A stretch of DNA of 64,000 nucleotides from AC-69 sp963751665 (GCA_963751665.1 CAVVVF010000004.1:310001-374000), one strand, 5' to 3'. Shown: positions 16,681 through 25,233, numbered from the stretch's first letter. Program-made: numbers and translations. The notes: generated from the sequence alone by a model not told the origin.

Positions 16681-17448
16681 TTGGCCGACGTCCTGGAGCC
16701 CGTGGTGTCAGGGCCGATGGGGCCCATGCCTCTGGAAGGTGCTCCGTCCGACTCGCATTTCCCTGGTGTCACGGATCGTTCCGGTGACGGGGAGGTCGTC
16801 CGTCTCCGGCCGTCTGCGATCGCCGGCCGCGGACTCCTCCAGCGAGCTGTCAAGCGAGGGATCGATATCGTGGGCAGTCTGGTCCTGATCCTTGCGGTGC
16901 TCCCCGTCGCACTGATCGGTGCGCTCGCGATCGCCATGGATTCGCGCGGCCCGATCATGTTCGTGCAGCGCCGGGTAGGGCGGAACGGTGTCGAGTTCCC
17001 GCTCCTCAAGTTCAGGACCATGGTCCGCTACGCCGAAGGCGCGCTGGCGGACCACATCGCGTCCGATGAAGAGCGCCTCCGCGAATGGCAGCAAGTGCGC
17101 AAGCTCCGGAACGACCCCCGGATCACGCGCGTCGGTAGTTTCCTCCGCAGGTTCAGCATCGACGAGTTGCCTCAGGTACTCAACGTGCTCCGCGGCGACA
17201 TGAGTCTCGTGGGGCCCCGGCCGGTGCTGCAGGACGAGGTGACGCTCTTCGGTGAGCGCGCTCGGCAGATCCTGAGCATCCGCCCCGGGCTCACAGGCTT
17301 GTGGGCGGTGAGCGGCCGCAGCAGCGTCGCGTACGAGGAACGTATCGAGCTCGAGTTCCGGTACGCGGTCGGGTGGAGTCTGTGGATGGACGCCAAGATC
17401 CTGCTCAGCACGATCCCGGCCGTCGTGCGGGGCCACGGGGCCTACTGA
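16681..17448 (+). CDS. undecaprenyl-phosphate sugar-1-phosphate transferase (bacterial sugar transferase family)
   Basis: 255 residues with TTG start at 16681, chosen for the strong purine-rich ribosome site just upstream. It corresponds to the catalytic C-terminal half of WbaP/PglC-type enzymes: a variable N-terminus, one membrane segment (GSLVLILAVLPVALIGALA), then LLKFRTM, DELPQVLNVLRGDMSLVGPRP and PGLTGLWAVSGRS. It lacks the multi-helix N-terminal domain of long WbaP proteins. It should start repeat-unit synthesis by moving a sugar phosphate from a UDP-sugar to undecaprenyl phosphate at the membrane. It is convergent with the UDP-sugar dehydrogenase gene. Confidence 0.9.
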   Translation: MADVLEPVVSGPMGPMPLEGAPSDSHFPGVTDRSGDGEVVRLRPSAIAGRGLLQRAVKRGIDIVGSLVLILAVLPVALIGALAIAMDSRGPIMFVQRRVGRNGVEFPLLKFRTMVRYAEGALADHIASDEERLREWQQVRKLRNDPRITRVGSFLRRFSIDELPQVLNVLRGDMSLVGPRPVLQDEVTLFGERARQILSIRPGLTGLWAVSGRSSVAYEERIELEFRYAVGWSLWMDAKILLSTIPAVVRGHGAY

Positions 17449-17486
17449 CCGACCGGCGGGGACCGGTCGGCGATGGACGCGCAGGC

Positions 17487-18923
17487 CTAGGTTCCGTGGC
17501 GTGCTGAGGTCAGCGCCTCTTGGCTCTGCGACGGCTCCTCACTCAGGATCCGTGGCTCGAGCTCAGCCACCTCTCGGGCCCGGCCGACGCCCATGTACAC
17601 GAAGCCGGCGGCGCGGGCCTCCTCCGGATCGAAGAGGTTGCGGCCGTCGAGCAACAGAGGCGTGCGCATCACCTCTCGGAGTCGAGCGAGATCGAGATGT
17701 GCGAACTCGGGCCACTCCGTGACGAGGATGAGGGCGTCGGCGCCCCGCGCGAGCGAGATGGGGTCCGCCGAAAGCGCGATCTTGTCCTCGAAGCCCGGTG
17801 GAACCGCTTTCACGACGGGATCGAACGCACTCACGTGAACGTTCGCTTGCACGAGCTGGGAGGCGACCTCCAGGGATGGAGCGTTGCGGAGGTCGTCCGT
17901 ATGCGGCTTGAAGCTGAGCCCCAGGAGGCCTACCCGCCTCCCGAACAGGGTCTTGAAGTACGATTGCAGTTGGCGGATCGTCCACAGGCGCTGCTCGGTG
18001 TTCACGTCATTGGCAGCCCGTAGGATCCGAGCCGTGAGGCCTCTGGTCTCCGCGAGGCCCCGGAGAGCGACGATATCCTTGGGGAAGCAGGACCCACCCC
18101 ATCCGATCCCAGCCCTGAGGAAGCGTGGACCGATCCGCCGGTCGAGGCCCACGCCGAGCGCCACCTTCGTGATGTCCGCCCCGACCTCCTCGGCGATACC
18201 GGCGATCTCGTTGATGAAGGAGATCCTGACGGCGAGCAGGCTATTCGCCGCGTACTTCGCGAGCTCGGCACTGGCGGGGTCCGTGACCACGAACGGCACG
18301 TTCCCAGATCGCTGCTGCCCATCGATAATCACCGGTCGCAGCTCTGGTGGAAGGGTACGTTCCACGATCGGCGCGTAGGCCTCGGAGAGCTGGGCGACCG
18401 ACTGGGCGTCCCAGGCGCCCACCAGGATCCGGTCCGGCTCGAGGAAGTCACGGACGGCCGTGCCTTCAGCGAGGAACTCCGGGTTGACGGCAACTCTCAC
18501 CGAACTGCCTCGCAGCTCCTCGATGAGGGATCGCACGTACTGCGCTGTGCCGACGGGAGCGGTGCTTCGATTGACGAGGACCGCGCCGTCGCGCGCGAGT
18601 CGAGCGGCCGTGTGGACCGCCGATTCGACAGCAGTGAGGTTCACCGAGTCATCCGGACCGTTCTCGGTGTTCACGCAGAGGAAGATCAGTTCCGCCTCGG
18701 CCAGCGCCTCCACCGGATCGGTGTGGAAGGAGAGCAGCCCCCGCGCCTGACCGCGCTGCAGCAGTTCCTCGATGCCGGGTTCCACGAAAGGCGGCTGCCC
18801 TGCCTGAAGGAGCGAGATCCGCCGCTCATCGACGTCGAGGGCCCGGACTCGATGGCCGATGGCGGCGAAGCATGACGCGCAGACTGCTCCAACATGTCCG
18901 GCGCCTACGACCGCGAGTTCCAT
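17487..18923 (-). CDS. ugd: UDP-glucose/GDP-mannose dehydrogenase family protein
   Basis: 478 residues. The NAD-binding N-terminus is MELAVVGAGHVGAVCASCFA; NPEFLAEGTAVRDFLEPDRI is the family signature; the catalytic cysteine is in GIGWGGSCFPKD (about residue 263). The C-terminal UDP-binding domain has GLSFKPHTDDLRNAPS. It oxidises a UDP-sugar to the uronic acid in two NAD-dependent steps, most likely UDP-glucose to UDP-glucuronate. It lies next to the initiating sugar transferase and would give an acidic sugar to the polymer. The substrate could also be a UDP-HexNAc, which I cannot rule out. Confidence 0.85.
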   Translation of the reverse strand: MELAVVGAGHVGAVCASCFAAIGHRVRALDVDERRISLLQAGQPPFVEPGIEELLQRGQARGLLSFHTDPVEALAEAELIFLCVNTENGPDDSVNLTAVESAVHTAARLARDGAVLVNRSTAPVGTAQYVRSLIEELRGSSVRVAVNPEFLAEGTAVRDFLEPDRILVGAWDAQSVAQLSEAYAPIVERTLPPELRPVIIDGQQRSGNVPFVVTDPASAELAKYAANSLLAVRISFINEIAGIAEEVGADITKVALGVGLDRRIGPRFLRAGIGWGGSCFPKDIVALRGLAETRGLTARILRAANDVNTEQRLWTIRQLQSYFKTLFGRRVGLLGLSFKPHTDDLRNAPSLEVASQLVQANVHVSAFDPVVKAVPPGFEDKIALSADPISLARGADALILVTEWPEFAHLDLARLREVMRTPLLLDGRNLFDPEEARAAGFVYMGVGRAREVAELEPRILSEEPSQSQEALTSARHGT

Positions 18924-19117
18924 CCCAGCCCTTCAGTGATCGAGGTTGCTCCCACAGTAAGGGGCACTCTCGATGCGGGCATGCGTTGGACGGGGTACGC
19001 GGCCTACGGTGGCGGGCTCGGGAGTCGCCGGAGAGGGTCGTCAGGCGTTCATCGGAGCGGGCCGGCCAAGCCCGGCGGGAGCGCGCGAACACTACCCCAT
19101 CCCGCCACCTCCGAGCC

Positions 19118-20119
19118 TCACCTCGTCCCGTCTGAGGCGGAGGCGTCGGAGCGCTGAAGCGCCCTGGCGGAGCGACCGTGGGCGTCGAGCCAGGCGCTGC
19201 GGGCCTTCCTCCACACCCAGAGCTTACGCGTGACCGTGACCCCGTCCGGCAGCGACGTACGGTACCGCCCCACGAAATCCGGGCCCAGCACGAGGATCAC
19301 GTGCGAGTACGTGCCCGGCGGGAACGGCTCATCGGTCAGCGGTTGCTCGTCCAACAGGAAGATCGAGTCCGACATCTCGACCTCGCCCGCTGCGTCCGAC
19401 CACTTGAAGATGCCTCCGAAGCCGATGCCGTCGGCCTTGTCGCGCTCGTTCGGCATGGCCTTCATGTGGACGAGGACGTTCGTAATCGTCACGACCATGC
19501 TGTGGTTCGTGGAGGTCGCGGACGCCGAGGGTCGGGCTGACAGGAACCGGTTCGTCCCGTCGATCAGCGTGTTCTTGATCACGCCGGACATCAGACCGTC
19601 GTCCTCGATGGCGTCATCCCGGATCCAGTCCATGTACGCCCCCTTGAGGAGGAACGGGATCGTGTTGTCCTGCTCGGTCCCTTCAGCGACCCGCGGGGCG
19701 AAACCGTCCTCGATATCCTGAACTGACAACCCGAAGGACGCGAGCCAACTCTTGCCTTCGAAGCGCAGCCCGTCCGCGTCGTACTGCGACTTGACTTCAT
19801 TCCAGGTGAGGGAATGGCTGATCGTGCCCGTGACGGCACCTCCCACGACGACCGTCCGGGCCGCTCCGCAGTCCTTCCCGATCGAGAGGTTGCTCAAGTC
19901 CCCGAAGTTGCCGCTGGAAGTGAACTTCCGCAGGTCATAGGCGCGGTTCTTGGTCGCGCACACCCGCCACTGTTCGTTGTGATCACCCGACACGACGACC
20001 AGATTGGAGCGGGCCAGCGCCTCTTTCCGGCTGATGAAGTCCTCGGCAGCGGACGTGCCGCTGAGGGACGCAACCAGGACCAACGCGGCGAGGACTGGGA
20101 TCGGGTATCGGAGCTTCAC
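19118..20119 (-). CDS. secreted protein of unknown function, possible parallel beta-helix
   Basis: 333 residues with start taken at GTG 20119, because AAGGAG lies at the right distance and a signal peptide begins there (KLRYPIPVLAALVLVASLSG, cleavage near TSA-AED). A longer open frame upstream has no coding look. The mature part has many short G/N-rich strands (VVVGGAVTGTISHSLTW, GVIKNTLIDGTNRFLSA) that suggest a right-handed beta-helix of the polysaccharide-lyase type, but I recognise no catalytic signature. It is probably exported and may act on, or be bound to, the surface polymer. The gene follows the ugd gene on the same strand after 194 nt in which I see nothing. Confidence 0.6.
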   Translation of the reverse strand: MKLRYPIPVLAALVLVASLSGTSAAEDFISRKEALARSNLVVVSGDHNEQWRVCATKNRAYDLRKFTSSGNFGDLSNLSIGKDCGAARTVVVGGAVTGTISHSLTWNEVKSQYDADGLRFEGKSWLASFGLSVQDIEDGFAPRVAEGTEQDNTIPFLLKGAYMDWIRDDAIEDDGLMSGVIKNTLIDGTNRFLSARPSASATSTNHSMVVTITNVLVHMKAMPNERDKADGIGFGGIFKWSDAAGEVEMSDSIFLLDEQPLTDEPFPPGTYSHVILVLGPDFVGRYRTSLPDGVTVTRKLWVWRKARSAWLDAHGRSARALQRSDASASDGTR

Positions 20120-20204
20120 GAGTCTCCTTACATCGCCGCCGTCGTGAACGTCTCGCGGCGGGCGACGCCGATGACGGTAACAGCTCCCGCGATTCGGTGC
20201 AGGC

Positions 20205-20470
20205 CAGAAGGCAACGCAGCTCGCCAAGGAGGTCGCTACCGAGACCAACGACGTGGCGCGCGACGGGACCACAACGGCGACCGTGCCGGCCCGTGCCATG
20301 GTCCGCAGGGCATGAGGAACGTGGCCGGGGGGCCTACCCATGAGTGCCGAATCAAGGACCCGACCAAAGGCGTGAGCCCCTGCGAGGAGATCGCCAACTG
20401 GTAGCCATCTCCTCGGCGGACGAGCCATCGGCGGGGTCATCGCCGAGGTTCCTCGACCAGGTGCGGCTGT
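20205..20470 (+). pseudogene. decayed groEL fragment
   Basis: The DNA at about 20210-20325 reads QLAKEVATETNDVARDGTTT followed by ATVPARAMVR, matching the intact GroEL below (QLAKEVATKTNDVAGDGTTT, ATVLARAMVH). After a frame break and stops, the DNA at 20370-20470 still aligns with the groEL segment encoding REEIANIAAISAADPAIGDVLAE. Both indels and substitutions are present and no start or full domain remains, so this is a real remnant. It lies 85 bp upstream of the groES promoter. It could be a partial duplication or the leftover of a second chaperonin gene. Confidence 0.8.
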
Positions 20471-20523
20471 CTCCAGCAGGAACCTGGCCGCGGTCCCGCC
20501 AATCGGACCCGGCGCGGCCGCCG

Positions 20524-20552
20524 TTGACCTCTATCACTCCCGCCGGTATCCT
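20524..20552 (+). promoter_or_regulatory. sigma-A-type promoter of groESL
   Basis: TTGACC (20524-20529) and TATCCT (20547-20552) are separated by 17 bp, near-consensus for the housekeeping sigma factor. The expected transcription start falls inside the CIRCE operator. Confidence 0.8.
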
Positions 20553-20553
20553 G

Positions 20554-20580
20554 TTAGCACTCGCGAGGGGCGAGTGCTAA
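20554..20580. promoter_or_regulatory. CIRCE operator (HrcA binding site)
   Basis: Perfect inverted repeat TTAGCACTC-N9-GAGTGCTAA. In Gram-positive bacteria HrcA binds this to repress groESL until heat stress. It overlaps the predicted start of transcription and lies 40 bp before groES, as expected. Confidence 0.97.
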
Positions 20581-20620
20581 CGGCCCGAAGGATGCTACCG
20601 AGTATGGCAAGGAGGAAGGG

Positions 20621-20920
20621 ATGGCCAAGTTCAACCTGAAGCCCCTGGAGGACAGGATCGTCGTTCAGCCCCAGGAGGAGGAGGAGACGACCGTCTCCGG
20701 CATCGTGATCCCCGACACGGCCAAGGAGAAGCCCGTGGAGGGCAAGGTCGTGGCGGTGGGCCCGGGCAGGTTCGAGGACGGGCAGCGGGTGCCGATCGAC
20801 GTCAAGGTCGGCGACAGCGTCATCTACTCGAAGTACGGCGGGACCGAGGTCAAGGTCGAGGGCGAGGAGTACCTGATCCTCTCGGCTCGCGACGTCCTGG
20901 CCGTCATCGACAAGAAGTAG
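20621..20920 (+). CDS. groES: co-chaperonin GroES
   Basis: 99 residues, the usual length. It starts FNLKPLEDRIVVQPQEEEE and has the mobile-loop region TTVSGIVIPDTAKEKP, followed by VGPG and GDSVIYSKYGGTEVKV. It forms the lid of the GroEL folding chamber in the cytoplasm. The ATG at 20621 follows AAGGAGGAAGGG, a very strong ribosome site. It is co-transcribed with groEL under the CIRCE promoter. Confidence 0.98.
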   Translation: MAKFNLKPLEDRIVVQPQEEEETTVSGIVIPDTAKEKPVEGKVVAVGPGRFEDGQRVPIDVKVGDSVIYSKYGGTEVKVEGEEYLILSARDVLAVIDKK

Positions 20921-20936
20921 CCAGGTTCCGTTCGTC

Positions 20937-20968
20937 CGGGGGCTCGGGCGCGATGCGCCGGGCCCCCG
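20937..20968 (+). other. groES-groEL intercistronic hairpin
   Basis: CGGGGGC (20937-20943) pairs with GCCCCCG (20962-20968), with a smaller GCGC-GAT-GCGC stem inside. No T-run follows, so this is more likely an mRNA processing or attenuation element than a terminator. Confidence 0.4.
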
Positions 20969-20987
20969 ATCCATCTGAGGAGGCTCG

Positions 20988-22607
20988 ATGCCAGCGAAGC
21001 AACTGAAGTTCAGTGAAGACGCCCGGCGCGCCCTGGAGGCCGGGGTCAACAAGCTTGCCGACACGGTGGCGCTGACGCTCGGTCCCAAGGGCCACAACGT
21101 GGTCCTGGACAAGAAGTGGGGCGCTCCCACCATCACCAACGACGGTGTGACCATCGCCAAGGAGGTCGAGCTCGAGGACCCGTGGGAGAACATGGGCGCC
21201 CAGCTGGCGAAGGAGGTCGCCACCAAGACCAACGACGTGGCCGGCGACGGCACCACGACGGCAACGGTGTTGGCCCGGGCCATGGTCCACCTGGGGATGA
21301 AGAACGTCGCGGCCGGGGCCAACCCCATGGTCCTGAAGCGCGGGATCGAGAAGGCGGTGGCCTCGGCGGTCGAGTCCATCAAGAACCAAGCTAAGGAGAT
21401 CGAGTCGCGCGAGGAGATCGCGAACATCGCAGCCATCTCGGCGGCCGATCCCGCCATCGGCGACGTCCTGGCCGAGGCCCTGGACAAGGTGGGCAAGGAC
21501 GGCGTCGTGACGGTCGAGGAGTCGAACACGTTCGGCATGGAGCTCGAGTTCGTGGAGGGCATGCAGTTCGACAAGGGCTACATCTCGCCCTACTTCGTCA
21601 CCGATCAGGAGCGGATGGAGGCGGTCCTCGAGGAGCCCTACGTCGCGGTCGTGAACAAGAAGATCGGGAGCGTCCAGGAGATGCTTCCGCTCCTGGAGAA
21701 GGTCCTGCAGGCGGGCAAGCCGCTCCTTCTGATCGCCGAGGACGTCGAGGGCGAGGCCCTGGCCACCCTGGTCGTGAACAAGATCCGGGGGACGTTCCAG
21801 GCCGTCGCGGTGAAGGCCCCCGGCTTCGGCGAGCGGCGCAAGGCCATGCTCGAGGACATCGCCATCCTCACCGGCGCCACGGTCATCTCCGAGGAGGTCG
21901 GGATCAAGCTGGAGAACGCCACGCTCGACCTGCTCGGCCGGGCCCGCAAGGTGGTCGTGGCCAAGGACGACACGACGATCGTGGAGGGCGGCGGCAACGA
22001 GCAGGACGTGAAGGGCCGCATCGCCCAGATCAAGGCCGAGATCGAGAAGACCGACTCCGACTGGGACCGCGAGAAGCTCCAGGAGCGGCTGGCCAAGCTG
22101 GCCGGCGGGGTGGCCGTGGTGAAGGTCGGCGCGGCCACCGAGGTCGAGCTGAAGGAAAAGAAGCACCGCATCGAGGACGCCCTGTCCGCCACGCGGGCCG
22201 CCATCGAGGAGGGCATCGTCCCCGGCGGCGGCGTCGCGCTGATCCGGGCGGAGGCAGTCCTGGACAAGCTGGACCTCACCGGCGACGAGGCCACCGGCGC
22301 GAGGATCGTCCGTGACGCCCTGTCCGAGCCGGCCAAGCTGATCGCCCACAACGCGGGCCACGAGGGCGCGGTGGTCGTTGGGCATATCCGCACGGAAGGC
22401 GACCATCGCGGCTTCGACGCCTCGAGCGGCGAGTACGTGGACATGCTGAAGGCCGGCATCATCGATCCGGCCAAGGTCACCCGCTCGGCGCTCCAGAACG
22501 CCGCTTCCATCGCGGCACTGGTCCTCACGACCGAGAGCGCGGTGGTGGAGAAGCCGGAGGAGGAAGAGCCCGCGGCCGCCGCAGGCGGCCACGGCCACAT
22601 GCACTGA
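20988..22607 (+). CDS. groL: chaperonin GroEL
   Basis: 539 residues, full length. It shows LTLGPKGHNVVLDKKWGAP, the ATP-site motif GDGTTTATVLARAMV and APGFGERRKAMLEDIAILTG. It ends in GGHGHMH, a His-tailed C-terminus common in the GroEL1-like copies of actinobacteria rather than the GGM-repeat tail. ATP-driven folding chamber with GroES. ATG 20988 follows GAGGAGG. The gene directly downstream is a truncated Fic gene on the same strand, which may receive read-through because no terminator is evident after the stop. Confidence 0.97.
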   Translation: MPAKQLKFSEDARRALEAGVNKLADTVALTLGPKGHNVVLDKKWGAPTITNDGVTIAKEVELEDPWENMGAQLAKEVATKTNDVAGDGTTTATVLARAMVHLGMKNVAAGANPMVLKRGIEKAVASAVESIKNQAKEIESREEIANIAAISAADPAIGDVLAEALDKVGKDGVVTVEESNTFGMELEFVEGMQFDKGYISPYFVTDQERMEAVLEEPYVAVVNKKIGSVQEMLPLLEKVLQAGKPLLLIAEDVEGEALATLVVNKIRGTFQAVAVKAPGFGERRKAMLEDIAILTGATVISEEVGIKLENATLDLLGRARKVVVAKDDTTIVEGGGNEQDVKGRIAQIKAEIEKTDSDWDREKLQERLAKLAGGVAVVKVGAATEVELKEKKHRIEDALSATRAAIEEGIVPGGGVALIRAEAVLDKLDLTGDEATGARIVRDALSEPAKLIAHNAGHEGAVVVGHIRTEGDHRGFDASSGEYVDMLKAGIIDPAKVTRSALQNAASIAALVLTTESAVVEKPEEEEPAAAAGGHGHMH

Positions 22608-22654
22608 GGCGGAACAGCTGTCCAGGGACCCAACGCGTTTTCGTAGGGCCCTCG

Positions 22655-23299
22655 TCGGGTCCGGTGGGTGCGGCCGTTTTCGTGCCGCCAGCAGTTGATC
22701 ATATGAAGGATGCCCTTTCGGATTGGGAGACGTTTGCACACGAGGGGCCGCTGATGCCCGTTCTCATTCGGTGCGCGCTTCTCCATTACCAGTTCGAGAC
22801 GATTCACCCCTTTCTAGATGGCAACGGCCGGGTCGGTCGATTGCTCATTGTCTTCTTCCTCGTATGGACAGACGTTCTCCCTCAGCCTCTCCTGTACACA
22901 AGTTCATTTCTTGAGCGACATCGAACGGAGTACTATGACCGATTACAGGCCGTTCGAGAGCGCGGCGAGTTCCAAGAATGGGTTCAGTTCTTCCTTCGCG
23001 GAGTGGCCGAGCAAGCGACAGACGCGATTGCTCGCGCGGAGCAACTTGCGGATTTGCGCGAGAAGTACCGCCGAGCCCTTGCTGGAAGGAGAAGCCGAGC
23101 AACTGAGGTTGTTGATCTGCTCTTTGAGAACCCAGTCATGACGGCGCCCTACGCAGCAGAACGTCTTCGGATGACCGGACAAGGTGCAAAGAATCTGTTT
23201 CGTTTGCTTGAGGCCCAAGGCATCCTTCGAGAAGCCGACCCGGTGAAGAGCCGCAACAGGTGGGTGGCGTCCGAAATCGCCAACGTCCTTCAAGCTTAG
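22655..23299 (+). pseudogene. Fic-family protein, N-terminally truncated
   Basis: The frame encodes the catalytic Fic core and C-terminus: ETIHPFLDGNGRVGRLL is the H-x-F-x-D-G-N-G-R-x-x-R motif of AMP-transferases, followed by a helical region and a winged-helix-like end (MTGQGAKNLFRLLEAQGIL). Typical proteins of this type are about 370 residues and have a further N-terminal Fic_N domain; here homology-like sequence begins at about 22655 (GAAVFVPP) after an in-frame stop. The first usable start is GTG 22664, giving 211 residues. Base composition is visibly poorer in GC than its neighbours. It is probably a relic of a transferred gene, although the catalytic motif is intact. Confidence 0.7.
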
Positions 23300-23317
23300 T
23301 GGTTGGTTGGAATCCAC

Positions 23318-23716
23318 TTACACGGGGGAGCGCTCCAGGCCGATCTTGGCCAGGCCCACCAGCTCGATCGCGCCGACGAGGACGTTGGCCCCGGCGATCA
23401 ACCACCACGGCCATGCCGCTGCCCCCGCGGGCAGACTGACGAGCGCGTTCACCGCGAAGAGGGCGGCCGTCGAGGCCTCCAGGATGACGAACGCCCACGC
23501 CCACCACCACACCTCGTCCACGTGGTGGGCGACCAGCACCATCAGGAGCGAGAGGACGACCGCCATCCCCCCCATGGCCCGAAGCCACACGTCGTCTCCC
23601 ACGGGCGGCTGGTCCAGGACCCGCTCCACAAGCCACCCCGGCACCGTGAACAGGGCCACGCCGGAGAGCGCCCATAACGCGGCCTGCCAGTACAGGACCC
23701 GCTTGAGGAGCGTCAT
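23318..23716 (-). CDS. small four-helix membrane protein
   Basis: 132 residues from ATG 23716 (ATG 23728 is also possible). Four hydrophobic segments can be seen: VLYWQAALWALSGVALFTV, MGGMAVVLSLLMVLVAH, WAWAFVILEASTAALFAVNAL and WWLIAGANVLVGAIELVGLA. This layout resembles small DoxX-like or DUF-type integral membrane proteins, but no specific family is recognised. It is convergent with the Fic remnant and divergent from the phosphodiesterase gene. Confidence 0.6.
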   Translation of the reverse strand: MTLLKRVLYWQAALWALSGVALFTVPGWLVERVLDQPPVGDDVWLRAMGGMAVVLSLLMVLVAHHVDEVWWWAWAFVILEASTAALFAVNALVSLPAGAAAWPWWLIAGANVLVGAIELVGLAKIGLERSPV

Positions 23717-23838
23717 GGCGCGGCCCATTCTCGCAGCTTGGTCGGGCTGTCCGGCTCGTTGATAGGATTCCCTTCGGAGCCGCGGCGATAGGCGCCGGGC
23801 TCCTCTTCGCGACCACCGACCGATCGGGTAGCCGACGC

Positions 23839-25233
23839 ATGACGCACGCACCGCGAGTCGCGGTCATCGGGCTGGACTGCGGCACGCCCCAGCTCCTGTT
23901 CCGCGACTTCGCCGACGAGGTCCCCAACATCCGAAAGCTGATGGAGGGCGGGATGCACGGCGACCTCGCCAGCATCACGCCGCCCATCACCGTGCCCGCG
24001 TGGGCCTGCGCCATGACCGGCAAGACACCCGGGCAGCTCGGGATCTACGGGTTCCGAAACCGAAAGGACAACACCTACGACGGAATGTCCATCGCGACCT
24101 CCGACGCCGTGAAGGAGCCCGCCGTGTGGGATCTCCTGGGGCAGAGGGGATTGAAGTCACTCCTGATCGGCGTGCCGCCCTCCTATCCGCCGAAGCCGGT
24201 CGAGGGGTGGCGAGTGGGGTGCTTCCTCACGCCACCCTCCAACAAGGGCTACACGCACCCGGTTGAACTCCAGTCGGAGATCGAGGAGGAGCTGGGCGGA
24301 CCCGGCGAGTACATCTTCGACATCCCGAACTTCCGGGAGCAGGGCCTCGATTACGTGCTCGATCAAGTGTTCAAGATGACCGAGCGGAGGTTCCGGGTGG
24401 CCCGCCGGTTGGTGACCACCAAGCCCTGGGACTACTTCATGATGGTGGAGATGGGGCCGGACCGCCTGCATCACGTGTTCTGGCAGTACTTCGATCGCCG
24501 GCACCCCCTGTACGAGGCAGGGAACCGGTTCGAAACGGCGTTCCAGGACTACTACCGGTTCCTGGACAAGGAGGTCGGCTCGCTGCTGGAGGTCCTCCCG
24601 GAGGACGGCGTCACGATCGTGATGTCCGACCACGGGGCGCGCCCCATGATGGGGGGCATCTGCATCAACGACTGGCTGGTAAACCAGGGCTATCTCTCGC
24701 TGTCGGAACCGTCCTCCGCCGTCACGCCGATCGCCGATGCGCCGATCGACTGGGGCCGGACCGTGGCGTGGGGCGACGGCGGCTACTACGGGCGGCTGTT
24801 CCTGAACGTCCAGGGACGTGAGCCGAACGGGGTGGTCGAGCCGGGCCGGTACGAGCAGGTTCGAGACGAGCTCATCGTGGCGCTGGAGGCGATGCCCGGA
24901 CCGGACGGCGAGCCCCTCGGCACGAAGGTGTTCAAGCCGCAGGACGTCTATCCGGACGTCCGCGGCGTGGCTCCGGACCTGATCGTGTACTTCGGCGACC
25001 TCGACTGGCGATCGGTCGGGACGCTCGGCAATCCCAGCGTCTACACCTACGAGAACGACACCGGCCCCGACGGGGCCAACCACGACCGGACCGGGGTCTT
25101 CGTCCTGTCGAACCTCCCCGGCCAGCCGTTAGGGAGTGTCGACGGGCTGAACCTCGTCGACGTCGGCCCTACCATCCTCTCGCTCTATGACATCGAGGCG
25201 CCCGAGGGGGCCGTCGGAAGGAGCTTCCTGTGA
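23839..25233 (+). CDS. type I phosphodiesterase / nucleotide pyrophosphatase family protein
   Basis: 464 residues of the alkaline phosphatase superfamily. Metal and nucleophile positions are visible: VIGLDCGTPQLL (Asp), ASITPPITVPAWACAMTGK (Thr nucleophile), EMGPDRLHHVFWQYFD (Asp, His), TIVMSDHGARP (Asp-His) and ANHDRTGVFVL (His). It has no signal peptide, so it is probably cytoplasmic. The stop overlaps the start of the APS kinase gene as GTGA (25230-25233), so the pair is coupled. It may act in sulfate-nucleotide metabolism, for example on PAP or a sulfated or phosphorylated intermediate; that is inference from position only. It is distinct from the phosphodiesterase at 6.2 kb. Confidence 0.85.
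   Translation: MTHAPRVAVIGLDCGTPQLLFRDFADEVPNIRKLMEGGMHGDLASITPPITVPAWACAMTGKTPGQLGIYGFRNRKDNTYDGMSIATSDAVKEPAVWDLLGQRGLKSLLIGVPPSYPPKPVEGWRVGCFLTPPSNKGYTHPVELQSEIEEELGGPGEYIFDIPNFREQGLDYVLDQVFKMTERRFRVARRLVTTKPWDYFMMVEMGPDRLHHVFWQYFDRRHPLYEAGNRFETAFQDYYRFLDKEVGSLLEVLPEDGVTIVMSDHGARPMMGGICINDWLVNQGYLSLSEPSSAVTPIADAPIDWGRTVAWGDGGYYGRLFLNVQGREPNGVVEPGRYEQVRDELIVALEAMPGPDGEPLGTKVFKPQDVYPDVRGVAPDLIVYFGDLDWRSVGTLGNPSVYTYENDTGPDGANHDRTGVFVLSNLPGQPLGSVDGLNLVDVGPTILSLYDIEAPEGAVGRSFL

Noticed and set aside
20937..20968. Rho-independent terminator between groES and groEL
   Set aside because: No T-run, and the two genes are normally one operon; kept only as a hairpin.
20904..22739. 611-residue frame antisense to groEL
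   Set aside because: Known artefact opposite GC-rich groEL; sense gene is certain.
22655..23299. Toxin-antitoxin (Fic/AntF) pair
   Set aside because: No antitoxin-like partner adjacent, and the Fic protein is truncated.
23839..25233. Sulfatase for polymer desulfation
   Set aside because: The C/S-x-P-x-R formylglycine motif of sulfatases is absent; the nucleophile region is Thr, as in phosphodiesterases.
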